In this document: positions 43,324-51,532 of the stretch, one piece after another
Layout: every line of letters begins with the position of its first letter
Numbering within the stretch: the first letter of the stretch is position 1
From: Tropicimonas sp. IMCC34011
GTDB taxonomy: Bacteria > Pseudomonadota > Alphaproteobacteria > Rhodobacterales > Rhodobacteraceae
Reading direction: 5' to 3'
DNA: 64,000 nucleotides
Assembly (NCBI RefSeq): GCF_003390865.1
Contig: NZ_QMEJ01000001.1
Coordinates: forward strand, 62,001 to 126,000
Made by a program: the position numbers and the translations under genes
The notes under the pieces: model-generated
Database searches by the model: none
Seen by the model: only the letters and a program-made list of their open reading frames with translations
What the model was told of the DNA's origin: nothing

Positions 43324-43910
43324 AGCGTGTCGCAATCCTGATCTCGGGCGGCGGCTCCAACATGCTCGCCCTCTTGGACGACATGGCGAGCGGCGATCAT
43401 CCGGCCCGGCCTGTCTGCGTCATCTCGAACGATCCCGGCGCCGGCGGTCTGGCGCGGGCGGCCGAGCGGGGCCTCGCCGTGGACGCCGTCGACCATCGGG
43501 ACTATCGCGGCGACCGTCCGGCCTTCGAGGCGGAGCTGACCCGGCGGCTCGAGGCCTACCAGCCGGATATCCTCTGCCTCGCGGGGTTCATGCGGATCCT
43601 GACGGAGGGGTTCGTCGCGCGTTGGGAAGGCCGGATGCTGAATATCCACCCGTCGCTTCTGCCGAAGTACCGGGGCCTGCACACCCATGCCCGCGCCATC
43701 GAGGCGGGGGATGAGGAGGGGGGCTGCTCCGTACATGAGGTCACGTCCGAGCTCGATGGCGGCCCGGTTCTCGGACAGGCTCGCGTCCCGATCGTTCCGG
43801 ACGATACGCCCGATGCGCTGGCCGCGCGTGTCTTGTCTGCCGAGCACCAGCTCTATCCCGCCGTGCTCCGCCGCTTTGCCGCCGGGGACCGTACGCCCGT
43901 CCTGCTCTGA
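43308..43910 (+). CDS. purN: Phosphoribosylglycinamide formyltransferase
   Basis: 200-residue GAR transformylase. The beginning [18 protein letters not shown] binds GAR phosphate, [23 protein letters not shown] contains the catalytic Asn/His, and the [18 protein letters not shown] segment is the formyl-folate site. ATG 43308 overlaps purM by 16 bases; GTG 43320, which overlaps the purM stop, would give a typical [10 protein letters not shown] start and cannot be excluded. Confidence 0.94.
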   Translation: MERGVKRVAILISGGGSNMLALLDDMASGDHPARPVCVISNDPGAGGLARAAERGLAVDAVDHRDYRGDRPAFEAELTRRLEAYQPDILCLAGFMRILTEGFVARWEGRMLNIHPSLLPKYRGLHTHARAIEAGDEEGGCSVHEVTSELDGGPVLGQARVPIVPDDTPDALAARVLSAEHQLYPAVLRRFAAGDRTPVLL

Positions 43911-44006
43911 AGTCGTCCCGCCTCACGAATCCGGCGCCGTGCCACTAGGGCGGCAAAACCGGATCGCATGAACGGTAGAGGCGGCCCGTACAGCCCCCTC
44001 GAGACC

Positions 44007-45011
44007 TTACTGTTCGCGCAGGAATTCCGCTTCCCACGGGCGCAGCAGCGGCCGCGCCGGCGCCGGGACACGGGGATGCGCCTTGGTCAGTTCCGGGAAG
44101 ATCGCGGCCAGTTCTGCCCGTGCGGCCGGCGCCAGCGATCCGACACCCGTCTCACCAAGCAGCAGGCTCTCGCAAGCGATGCCCTCCGCGGTCAGGATCT
44201 CGTGATTCTCGAGCGCGATGTGGCAGTAGGTGACTTCCGGAAGGGAGATACGCCGGATCGTGGTGCCGTTCACCAAGGCGAGGGCAGGGACGAGGACTTC
44301 GCCGTCGTCGAACAGCAGCGGCGCACGCGCATCGCTCAGAAGGATCCGGTGCTGAGCGGAGACGACGAGCGCACGGTCATTTCCGAGCGCGCCTGCCTCG
44401 ATCAGGACCGGGGCGAGCTTGCCGCGGCCCGTCACGCGCCTGGACCCGGCCCAGAGGACCGGCTGCGCGCCGTTGTCCCGCGTGGTCACCAGATCGCCGA
44501 TGGCGAGCGTCTCGACCCGGCGGGGGCCGTCCGGCGTATCGATCAGGGTTCCGGCGGCAAAGCAGGGGAAGCTGTCGGGCGGATCCGAGTAGCAGGAGTC
44601 GAAGGGCATCTTCTCGTGGCGCGGCGGTTCATAGCCCGGCCCGTAGGTCATCTTGCCTTCGCTCAAGCCGTTCACGTCGAACACGACCTTCTGGCCGCCG
44701 CTGTCGAAGATCTGGTGATCGTGGGAGGAAGCGCGGCCCTGATAGCGGTCGTGCTGCGGATTGAGTTGGGAGAATATCGGTTTCGGGTTCTCTCCCTCAT
44801 CGGGATAGGCGTAGATCTCGACGAACTGACCGTTGGAGAACTCAGACCCGCCATTGGTCTGCTTCACCACGAGGCGGAACACGTCCGTGGGGCCGCCGAG
44901 CGTCTTCACGCCGTTCAGCTCGACCTTCATGCCGTTGCCATTTCCGCCGGAGCTCTCCCAGTCGTAGGTGCCGATCTGGTCACCGGTGAGGTAGAGTGTA
45001 ACGTCCGACAT
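44007..45011 (-). CDS. Hint-domain (hedgehog/intein-like) protein
   Basis: 334-residue protein with two parts. Residues 1-140 are a beta-rich domain of unknown function (MSDVTLYLTGDQ, repeated aromatic and Gly-rich strands, DEGENPKPIF), and residues 150-335 are a Hint domain starting at Cys150 in CFAAGTLIDTPDGPRRVETL, followed by GDLVTTRDNG, VSAQHRILLSD (block-B-like His) and VTYCHIALENHEIL. The domain is common in Rhodobacterales extracellular proteins and may self-process, releasing the N-terminal part. No signal peptide is visible. ATG 45011 follows a TTTTTGGAG site. Divergent from rnd. Confidence 0.85.
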   Translation of the reverse strand: MSDVTLYLTGDQIGTYDWESSGGNGNGMKVELNGVKTLGGPTDVFRLVVKQTNGGSEFSNGQFVEIYAYPDEGENPKPIFSQLNPQHDRYQGRASSHDHQIFDSGGQKVVFDVNGLSEGKMTYGPGYEPPRHEKMPFDSCYSDPPDSFPCFAAGTLIDTPDGPRRVETLAIGDLVTTRDNGAQPVLWAGSRRVTGRGKLAPVLIEAGALGNDRALVVSAQHRILLSDARAPLLFDDGEVLVPALALVNGTTIRRISLPEVTYCHIALENHEILTAEGIACESLLLGETGVGSLAPAARAELAAIFPELTKAHPRVPAPARPLLRPWEAEFLREQ

Positions 45012-45248
45012 GACATACTCCAAAAATACGAACCGATGCGCGCTTCCGAAGCGTGCTTGCCCGCGAATGAAGCAGGCCTTTGCGTCTCTTTGGGGACATT
45101 TTAGAGAAACATCTAGCGTGGCGCCGCGAAAATCGGGCGATCTGCACCTTTATGTGACACCAAAGCTTGTTTCCGCACCTTTTTACGCCCAAGAACTGAG
45201 CCCGGCGCGGCATTGAACCTTCCGCGACCGCGAAATACCGGAGGCCCG

Positions 45249-46406
45249 ATGCGCACGATTACCGACACCGAGACACTGGCCGAGTTCTGCGCGCGGGCGG
45301 CGGAGGGCGAGTACGTCACGGTGGATACCGAGTTCCTGCGCGAACGGACGTACTATTCCAAGCTGTGCCTCGTTCAGATCGCGCTTCCGGGCGAGGGGGA
45401 GGCTGTCCTGGTCGATCCCATCGCGGGCGGAGAGGCGCTGTCACTCGAGCCGCTCTACACGCTCTTCCGCGACCGCAACGTGGTGAAGGTCTTCCATGCC
45501 GCGCGGCAGGATTTGGAGATTTTCTGGCACGATGGCGGTGTCATCCCCGAGCCGCTTTTCGATACCCAAGTTGCCGCCATGGTCTGCGGTTTCGGGGAGC
45601 AAGTGGGCTACGAGACGCTGGTGAAGCGCATCGCGCGCGGGACCGTCGACAAGACGTCTCGCTTCACCGACTGGTCCCGCCGCCCGCTGAGCGACGCGCA
45701 GAAGACCTATGCCATCGCCGACGTGACGCACCTTCGGGTGATCTACGAGCACCTCGCCGCCGAGCTGCAGAAGTCCGGCCGCACGGCATGGCTCGGCGAA
45801 GAGCTGGAGGTCCTCACGACGCCGGCGACCTACATGGTCGAACCCTCGGAGGCCTGGCGCAGGGTAAAGACCCGGACGAGCTCCGGCAAGTTCCTCGCTC
45901 TCGTCAAGACGCTGGCCGAGTTCCGCGAAACCTACGCGCAGGAGCGGGACATCCCGCGCAACCGCGTCATGAAGGACGATGCGCTTCTGGAACTGGCCTC
46001 GACCAAGCCGCGATCCTTGGAGGATCTGTCCCGCAGCCGAATGGTCCTGCGCGAGGCGCGCAAGGGTCCGATCGCGGAGGGCATCCTCGCGGCCGTCGCC
46101 GCCGGTCTCGAGATGCCGCAGGACGCCTGGCCAAAAGCGCCGCAGGACAAGGACCGCAAGGAGGTAAACCCGGCGCTGGCGGACCTCCTGAGGGTTCTTC
46201 TCAAGGCGAAGGCGGAGCAGGAGGGCGTCGCCCAGAAACTCATCGCCACGTCCTCAGAGCTCGACGCCATAGCCGCCGGCGAGCGCAGCGGCCCGGCCCT
46301 GAAAGGGTGGCGCGGCGAGGTCTTCGGGACGGATGCGATGCGCCTTTGCGCGGGCGAGATCGCCCTGTCCGCCAAGGGATCCTCGGTTCGGATCGTCGAA
46401 CTCTGA
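45249..46406 (+). CDS. rnd: Ribonuclease D
   Basis: 385-residue 3'-5' exoribonuclease for tRNA maturation. The DEDD exonuclease begins VTVDTEFLRERTYYSKLCLVQIAL (first Asp-Glu), with VVKVFHAARQDLEI and YAIADVTHL (DEDDy). An HRDC helix domain spans about residues 205-285 (VKTLAEFRETYAQERDIPRNRVMKDDALLELA), followed by a second helical part. ATG 45249 follows a CCGGAGG site; upstream codons are rejected. Confidence 0.93.
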   Translation: MRTITDTETLAEFCARAAEGEYVTVDTEFLRERTYYSKLCLVQIALPGEGEAVLVDPIAGGEALSLEPLYTLFRDRNVVKVFHAARQDLEIFWHDGGVIPEPLFDTQVAAMVCGFGEQVGYETLVKRIARGTVDKTSRFTDWSRRPLSDAQKTYAIADVTHLRVIYEHLAAELQKSGRTAWLGEELEVLTTPATYMVEPSEAWRRVKTRTSSGKFLALVKTLAEFRETYAQERDIPRNRVMKDDALLELASTKPRSLEDLSRSRMVLREARKGPIAEGILAAVAAGLEMPQDAWPKAPQDKDRKEVNPALADLLRVLLKAKAEQEGVAQKLIATSSELDAIAAGERSGPALKGWRGEVFGTDAMRLCAGEIALSAKGSSVRIVEL

Positions 46407-46445
46407 GAGACTGAGGCGAACTTTTCCCGGCCGGCTCGCGTTCAG

Positions 46446-46467
46446 CCTTCCAGCACCCACTGGAAGG
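46446..46467 (+). other. Hairpin covering the SD of the small basic peptide ORF
   Basis: CCTTCCAG (46446-46453) and CTGGAAGG (46460-46467) form a perfect eight-base stem with a six-base loop. The right arm contains the GGAAGGA ribosome-binding site of the ORF starting at 46476, and the hairpin is 39 bases after rnd. It may be a terminator of rnd without U-run or a translational block on the peptide. Confidence 0.5.
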
Positions 46468-46475
46468 ATACCGCC

Positions 46476-46541
46476 ATGCGCAAGCTCATCAAGTTGTTCG
46501 CCGTCTGGAAACTGTTCCAAAGGGCGCGGCGCCGACACTGA
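46476..46541 (+). CDS. 21-residue basic amphipathic peptide ORF
   Basis: Short frame MRKLIKLFAVWKLF-QRARRRH with a very basic end (eight Lys/Arg) and a regular pattern of hydrophobic residues (L, I, L, F, V, W, L, F) suited to an amphipathic helix. A GGAAGGA site precedes the ATG by seven bases but lies in a hairpin arm. It is too short to show similarity. It could be a real membrane-active small protein or a chance frame. Confidence 0.35.
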   Translation: MRKLIKLFAVWKLFQRARRRH

Positions 46542-46577
46542 CCGCGCCCGACATGGCGCGGCGCAGGCGCCTCCGCG

Positions 46578-47066
46578 TCAGCGAGACGAGGTGATCTGGT
46601 TGCGCGCGCCGCGCACGACGATCTGACGCGTACCCGCGAGGGTCTGGTCGGTCAGGAACAGACCGGCAGTCAATTCGCGGGAGGGCGGCGTGCCCGCCGG
46701 CTTCGGCTCGGCGGGCGGAAATACCCTGAAATCGAGCACGATGACACCGCCCGTCGGAATGGCATCGCCGTCTATTTCCGCGTTCGCAGGAACGAGGTCG
46801 GCGGCCCAGAAGCCTTGGGACGGGGGAAGACCGACGGCGGACACGATGGCGCCGCCCGGTGCACGGTCCACCGAAATTTCCACGACCTGATCGACGAGGC
46901 CTCTGCGGTCGACCGGCGCGGCGATGTCGCCGTCCTCGACGAGCATCGTCTGCGACTGTCCGCCTCCGAACCAGTTGAACGGGTTGAGGCGGCTCTCGCG
47001 CACAGTGCCGCAGCCAGAAATAACCGTCACAGCGGCCAGCGCGGCCAGCATCGTCGCCTTCATCAT
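46578..47066 (-). CDS. Putative lipoprotein, unknown function
   Basis: 162-residue protein starting MMKATMLAALAAVTVISGC, a lipoprotein signal with a VISGC lipobox. The mature part contains NPFNWFGGGQ, a beta-rich body with VEISVDRAPGGAIVSAVGLP and the C-terminal segment TLAGTRQIVVRGARNQI. No domain name is recognised; it is probably an outer-membrane-facing lipoprotein of Rhodobacterales. ATG 47066 or 47063 are equivalent. Divergent from the SufE-like gene with 126 bases between. Confidence 0.7.
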   Translation of the reverse strand: MMKATMLAALAAVTVISGCGTVRESRLNPFNWFGGGQSQTMLVEDGDIAAPVDRRGLVDQVVEISVDRAPGGAIVSAVGLPPSQGFWAADLVPANAEIDGDAIPTGGVIVLDFRVFPPAEPKPAGTPPSRELTAGLFLTDQTLAGTRQIVVRGARNQITSSR

Positions 47067-47192
47067 CCGTCCCCGTCCCGTTTGCCGCTCTGCGTAGCCC
47101 ATCGTCCCGGACTTGAAAACCCGGCCGATGCACTGGACGGCTCTCCCGCCGGCGCTTAGGTCGGGCATGTCGCAGCAGGGAGCGCAGTTTCA

Positions 47193-47621
47193 ATGGCACA
47201 GCCTCAGTTCGAGGAGATCGTCGAGACCTTCGAGTTTCTGGATGATTGGGAAGAGCGCTACCGCCACGTGATCGAGATCGGCAAGGCGATGGATCCGCTG
47301 CCAGAGGCAGAGCGCATCCCGGCGACCAAGGTGGATGGATGCGCTTCCCAGGTTTGGCTCGTGCCGCAGATCGAGGGGCAGGGGCCCTCCGCCGTTTTCC
47401 GATTCCATGGCGACAGCGATGCGATGATCGTCCGCGGCCTGATCGCGATTCTCAAGGCGCTCTATTCAGGATTGTCTGCTGGCGACGTGGGAAAGGTGGA
47501 TGCCGGGGCCGAGATGGCTCGCCTCGGCCTCAACGATCACCTCTCAGCGCAGCGCTCCAACGGACTTCGCGCGATGGTCGAGCGCATCCGGCAGCTGTCC
47601 GCCCGGACCGCCGCGGCCTGA
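47193..47621 (+). CDS. SufE-family protein
   Basis: 142-residue SufE-like sulfur acceptor. The signature is IPATKVDGCASQVWLVPQ with the active-site Cys (about residue 50), which takes sulfur from a SufS-type cysteine desulfurase; preceding WEERYRHVIEIGKAMDPLPEAER and later NGLRAMVERIRQLS are typical. No other suf genes are in the window, so it acts in trans or as a CsdE-like partner. Confidence 0.88.
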   Translation: MAQPQFEEIVETFEFLDDWEERYRHVIEIGKAMDPLPEAERIPATKVDGCASQVWLVPQIEGQGPSAVFRFHGDSDAMIVRGLIAILKALYSGLSAGDVGKVDAGAEMARLGLNDHLSAQRSNGLRAMVERIRQLSARTAAA

Positions 47622-47637
47622 ACCCGGAAGGCTCGCC

Positions 47638-48267
47638 TCACAAGGCGGCGAGCGCCGTCTCCAGATCGCCGTACCCGGTGAAGAGCTTCTCGTATCGGAG
47701 GCCGAGCCGCGCGGCGGCGCGTCGCGCGCGGGCCTCCGTGTCGGGATCCTCCGCCTGCACCTGGTGGACGAGCGTTTCGTAATTGCCGAAGTACATCGGG
47801 AGCAGCTCGGGATGCCGGTCGAGCCCGAGCGGGCGCCAGACGAAGGCGTCAAATTGCCGGGCGAGGAAATCGGTCAGGTAGAACGCGGTGCCTTCGCCAT
47901 GCGCCGCGAAGGCCGCGTTTCCCTCGAAGAAGCTGTAACAATGCGGCCCCTCGATCATCGAGACCCCGAGCCGCGTGCATGTCGCTGCAAGCGCACCGCC
48001 CGTGCCGCAATCGGCATAGGCCACGAAAACGGACGCATAATCGCCGCCGCGCTCCGTCACCGCGGCCTCCACGGCGTCCGGGATCTTCTCCGGCCGGTTG
48101 TGCAAGATCGCTGGCAGGCAGGTGACGTCGAGGTGGTTAAGCCCTCGCTGCCGGGTCACGGCGAGGATCTCCCGCGCCAGTGCCCCGCAGGCGACGACGA
48201 GCACCCGCCCGTTGCCCTCGGGGGGCATTCCGCTTTTCGTGAGCGTATCGTCGTCGGGAAGGGCCAC
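47638..48267 (-). CDS. DUF1638 protein
   Basis: 209-residue cytoplasmic protein of the DUF1638 family, often found next to corrinoid methyltransferase genes. The recognisable core is VLVVACGALAREILAVTR, HLDVTCLPAILHNRPEKIP, VAYADCGTGGALAATCTRLGVSMIEGPHCY and MYFGNYETLVHQVQ. Conserved Cys (in ADCGT and GPHCY) may bind a metal. It is two genes downstream of a corrinoid protein, separated by a small membrane protein gene. Function unknown; probably part of methyl-group metabolism. Confidence 0.82.
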   Translation of the reverse strand: MALPDDDTLTKSGMPPEGNGRVLVVACGALAREILAVTRQRGLNHLDVTCLPAILHNRPEKIPDAVEAAVTERGGDYASVFVAYADCGTGGALAATCTRLGVSMIEGPHCYSFFEGNAAFAAHGEGTAFYLTDFLARQFDAFVWRPLGLDRHPELLPMYFGNYETLVHQVQAEDPDTEARARRAAARLGLRYEKLFTGYGDLETALAAL

Positions 48268-48277
48268 GGGCGATGGC

Positions 48278-48436
48278 CTACCGCTTGCGCCGTACGGTCC
48301 AGACCCCGGCGGTGAGAGCGAGGGTCAGCGGCAGGAGGATGCTGGCGAGCCCCGGCATCTCGGAGATCAGCCAAACCGTGGCGCCGGCGGCGATGAAAAC
48401 GCTGCCGAGCAGCGTGAAGAAGACATGCGTCGGCAT
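48278..48436 (-). CDS. Small two-helix membrane protein
   Basis: 52-residue protein starting MPTHVFFTLLGSVFIAAGATVWLI, with two hydrophobic helices separated by SEMPGLAS and a basic end VRRKR. The frame is longer upstream, but the residues before 48436 overlap the terminator-like repeat of the previous gene. It lies 10 bases upstream of the DUF1638 gene. No family is recognised. Confidence 0.55.
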   Translation of the reverse strand: MPTHVFFTLLGSVFIAAGATVWLISEMPGLASILLPLTLALTAGVWTVRRKR

Positions 48437-48514
48437 GGGTGTGCTGGTTCCGAATCTGTCTGGAGTAACGTCACCACCCATGTGGGGCCCTCGCCGCACA
48501 AGGAAAGGGGCGGA

Positions 48515-48534
48515 GGGCGGATCGTCCTCCGCCC
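48515..48534 (-). terminator. Probable terminator after corrinoid protein gene
   Basis: GGGCGGA (48515-48521) and TCCGCCC (48528-48534) form a seven-base GC stem with a six-base loop, 13 bases downstream of the corrinoid-protein stop on the minus strand. A short CCCCTTTCC follows, not a clear U-run. Confidence 0.5.
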
Positions 48535-48547
48535 TTCGCGTCAATTT

Positions 48548-49249
48548 CTAGGCATTCGGCTGGTTGTGCTTGCGGGCGACCAGCGACTTGGCCGTCTCCA
48601 CGGCGACGGCCGCATCCCGGCAGTAGGCGTCCGCACCGATGGCCTTGCCGAACTCCTCGTTCAGCGGGGCACCGCCCACGAGCACGATGTAATCGTCCCG
48701 GATGCCCTGCTCGTTCAACGTGTCGATCACGACCTTCATGTAGGGCATCGTCGTGGTCAGCAGGGCGGACATGCCGAGGATGTCCGGCTTCTCCGCCTCC
48801 AGCGCCTCCAGATAGGCCTCGACCGCGTTATTGATCCCGAGATCCACGACCTCGAAGCCCGCGCCCTCCATCATCATCGAGACGAGGTTCTTTCCGATGT
48901 CGTGGATGTCCCCCTTCACCGTGCCGATCACCATCTTTCCCATCCGCGGCGCCCCGGTCTCCACGAGGAGGGGCTTGAGGATGCTCATCCCGCCCTTCAT
49001 CGCATTGGCCGCGAGCAGCACCTCGGGGACGAACAGGATCCCATCCCGGAAATCCTTGCCGACGATGGTCATGCCGGAGACGAGCGCCTCGGTCAGGATG
49101 CGGTAGGGCGTCCAGCCGCGTTCGAGAAGGATGTTCACCCCCTCCTCGATTTCCTCCTTCATGCCGTCGTAGAGGTCGTCCATCATCTGAGGGACGAGTT
49201 CCTCATCCGGCAGCTCCGACAGAACGAGATCATCTTCTTCGTCGGCCAT
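48548..49249 (-). CDS. Corrinoid (B12-binding) methyltransferase protein, MtgC/MtbC-like
   Basis: 233-residue two-domain corrinoid protein. The N-terminal helical cap has ILLERGWTPYRILTEALVSGMTIVGKDFRDG and VPEVLLAANAMK; the Rossmann domain has the lower-ligand motif GDIHDIGKN (His), then GMSALLTTTMPYMK and VLVGGAPLNEEFGKAIGADAY. This matches MtbC/MtgC proteins that carry a methyl group between methylamine or glycine betaine methyltransferases and tetrahydrofolate. No methyltransferase gene lies in the window. Confidence 0.92.
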   Translation of the reverse strand: MADEEDDLVLSELPDEELVPQMMDDLYDGMKEEIEEGVNILLERGWTPYRILTEALVSGMTIVGKDFRDGILFVPEVLLAANAMKGGMSILKPLLVETGAPRMGKMVIGTVKGDIHDIGKNLVSMMMEGAGFEVVDLGINNAVEAYLEALEAEKPDILGMSALLTTTMPYMKVVIDTLNEQGIRDDYIVLVGGAPLNEEFGKAIGADAYCRDAAVAVETAKSLVARKHNQPNA

Positions 49250-49371
49250 GACAGGTCACTCCTGGGATCGGTGGCAGCGGCGCCCGCGTCGTTTTGCCTT
49301 TTCTTCCACTCCCTGCAAGGCCAGTCGGCCGAATTTGCGACCATGCCGCGCCCTGGAACGACGCTTTAGGA

Positions 49372-50877
49372 TCAGATTGCGCAGTCGCCGGCCTCCATGC
49401 GGCGGCTGATGGCCGGTGTGGTCCCGCCCAGATGCCGGCGGAGACGTCGGGAAATGATGTCGATGCCAGCGGTCATCGCAAGCGAGGCGAGGAGCAGCAC
49501 GATCGCCGCGTCGAGCCGGAACTCCGCAACCGCGCTGTCGATCCAGAACCCCAGCGTCGCGACGCCGAGAAGACCCATCACGGCCGAATCCCGCGCGATG
49601 ATCTCCCAGCGGTAGAGACAGAGCGCGAGATAGGGAGCGAAGAGCCTCGGCGCGAGGTCCCAGCCCCACAGCGTGAGGCCCCGCGGCGCGTCGGGCCTCA
49701 GCTCCGCCGAGATGTCCTCCCCCTGGCGGCCCACGAGATGCGCGATGATCGCGCCGTTGTGCAGGCCGAGCGCAAGGATGGCGGGCAGCATGGACGGGCC
49801 GAAGACCTGCAGGAAGAGGTAGGCGAGCATGTAGTCCGGGACTGACCGGAGCGTCACGAGAAGGATGTGGCCGAGGTACCGTCCGAAGCGCCCCGCCACG
49901 CGCGTGACGATGGCGGGCGCACCGAGCGCGGCGACGAGGCCGGCGAGGACGAGAGCGATCTGCGCGACGACGAGGGTCGCAACGATTCCCGGGAGCGCCT
50001 CCGACCAGATGATCTGCGAAAGCCACGGCCAGAGCGGGCCGCCGTCCCGGATCGGCGCCGGCACGATGTCCTCCGTCAGGAACCGCATCAGCGCGCCCGA
50101 TCCCATCGGCGGAGAGCTGAGGCTGAGCAGAAGCGCGAGGCAGGCCAGCAGCCAGAGTGCCGCGATCTTCCAGCGCATCCAGATCCGGATCGTGGCGATC
50201 AGTCCGATGTAGCAGATGAGGATCGCGCTCGCCGCCCCGTACTCGCCGAGCCTGAAGAAGCTGTCGAGTTGAAAGCCCAAGGTCGGCAGTCCGATGAAGC
50301 CGAGGACCGCGCTCGAGCGCATGCCGCATTCGAAGCGGTAGAGCGTGTAGGTCCACATCTGGGGCAGGGCGAGGGGGGCGGTGGCGTAGAGGAACCGGGA
50401 GGCGGCGCCGGTCCCGGGCCCGAGGGCGCGGGCGGGGCGCGGATCCACGTCGCCGAGGTAATCCGAGAAGACCTTCGCGAAGATCCCGGCATAGGGAAGG
50501 GCGATGGCGAGAACTCCGGTCATCGGCGACAGGCCCAGAACCTGCATGAGGAGGAGCGCCCAGAACAACTCGTGCACCGAGCGGACCGCCACGCAGATCC
50601 CCCGAACCGGCCCCCGCTCGTAGAACGGCGCCATGAGGAGACCCGCGCCCGCGCCCGCGGCGACACCGGCGACCGCGAAGGCGATGGTGAGCGCGATGGC
50701 ACGGCCTATCTCCTCGATGGCGGCGAAGTCTGGACGGAGGAAGCCCGAGCCCATTCGCGCAAGCGCCTCCCATGGATCGTGGCCGGCCAGCGTCAGATCC
50801 GCGAAGGGCAGAAGAAGGAGGGCCAGCGCGGCAAAGCCGGTGACGACCCGCCCCCGCGGCCAGCCTTCAGAGCGCAT
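49372..50877 (-). CDS. Fused two-domain PhnE-type ABC permease (oxyanion transport)
   Basis: 501-residue protein formed by two PhnE-like permease units in one chain (about residues 15-255 and 265-490), each with about five to six hydrophobic helices. The EAA-like loops are ARALGPGTGAASRFLYATAPLALPQ and PDAPRGLTLWGWDLAPRLFAPYLAL. Most PhnE systems encode one or two separate permeases; fusion gives a full channel from one gene. ATG 50877 overlaps the ATPase gene by 11 bases. It works with the ATPase and binding protein upstream. Confidence 0.85.
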   Translation of the reverse strand: MRSEGWPRGRVVTGFAALALLLLPFADLTLAGHDPWEALARMGSGFLRPDFAAIEEIGRAIALTIAFAVAGVAAGAGAGLLMAPFYERGPVRGICVAVRSVHELFWALLLMQVLGLSPMTGVLAIALPYAGIFAKVFSDYLGDVDPRPARALGPGTGAASRFLYATAPLALPQMWTYTLYRFECGMRSSAVLGFIGLPTLGFQLDSFFRLGEYGAASAILICYIGLIATIRIWMRWKIAALWLLACLALLLSLSSPPMGSGALMRFLTEDIVPAPIRDGGPLWPWLSQIIWSEALPGIVATLVVAQIALVLAGLVAALGAPAIVTRVAGRFGRYLGHILLVTLRSVPDYMLAYLFLQVFGPSMLPAILALGLHNGAIIAHLVGRQGEDISAELRPDAPRGLTLWGWDLAPRLFAPYLALCLYRWEIIARDSAVMGLLGVATLGFWIDSAVAEFRLDAAIVLLLASLAMTAGIDIISRRLRRHLGGTTPAISRRMEAGDCAI

Positions 50878-51532
50878 AGAGCGCCCCGATCTCGGCGTCG
50901 GACAGGCTCTCAGGGGGGCCATCGATGATCACCTGTCCACTCTTCAGCCCGACGATCCGGGTCGCGAAGCTGCGTGCCAGCGCCACATCGTGGAGCGCGA
51001 GGACGGAGGTCTCGAACCGCCGGCCGATCTCGTCCAGCACCTCGGCGCCCTGGCGCTCGTCGAGCGCTGAAACGGGTTCGTCCCCGATGAGGTACGAACC
51101 GCCGCGGAAGAAGGCGCGGGCAAGCGCGGTGCGCTGCTTCTGCCCGCCTGAGAGCCGCTCCACCGCCCTGTCGATCTCGGGGGCAAGGCCGAGCGGCTCC
51201 AGGATGTCTGCCACGGCGGCGCGGTCGCGGGCGCGGGGACGGACGAGGTTGGTGAGGTTGTAGAGCGTGCCGTGATCGTCGAGCCGGCCCATCAGCGCAT
51301 TGCGCAGAACCGAAAGCGTCGGCACCAGCCCGGCCTCCTGCGGCACGAGGGCGACGCGGGAGCCCGCGCGCTCAAGACGCTCCCGGATTGCACCCAGAAG
51401 CGTGGTCTTGCCGGATCCGCTGCGGCCGAGGAGCACAACGCGCTCCCCCGGCGCGAGCGAGAAGCTCACGCCCGAGAGAACCGCTGCCGAACCGTAGCCG
51501 ACGCTCTCCCGGTCCAGCAGCGGCGCCGTCAT
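50867..51532 (-). CDS. PhnC-type ABC transporter ATP-binding protein
   Basis: 221-residue ATPase with Walker A GRSGSGKTT, signature LSGGQKQRTALARAF and Walker B LIGDEPVSALDERQ, followed by the switch ALHDVALARSF. The QEAGLVPTLSVLRNALMGRL segment is characteristic of PhnC-type proteins. ATG 51532 overlaps the binding-protein stop by four bases; the longer frame upstream is another reading phase. Confidence 0.88.
   Translation of the reverse strand: MTAPLLDRESVGYGSAAVLSGVSFSLAPGERVVLLGRSGSGKTTLLGAIRERLERAGSRVALVPQEAGLVPTLSVLRNALMGRLDDHGTLYNLTNLVRPRARDRAAVADILEPLGLAPEIDRAVERLSGGQKQRTALARAFFRGGSYLIGDEPVSALDERQGAEVLDEIGRRFETSVLALHDVALARSFATRIVGLKSGQVIIDGPPESLSDAEIGALYAL

Noticed and set aside
49867-50928. 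353-codon plus-strand frame opposite the fused permease gene
   Set aside because: Highly charged translation mirrors the hydrophobic sense protein; not a gene.
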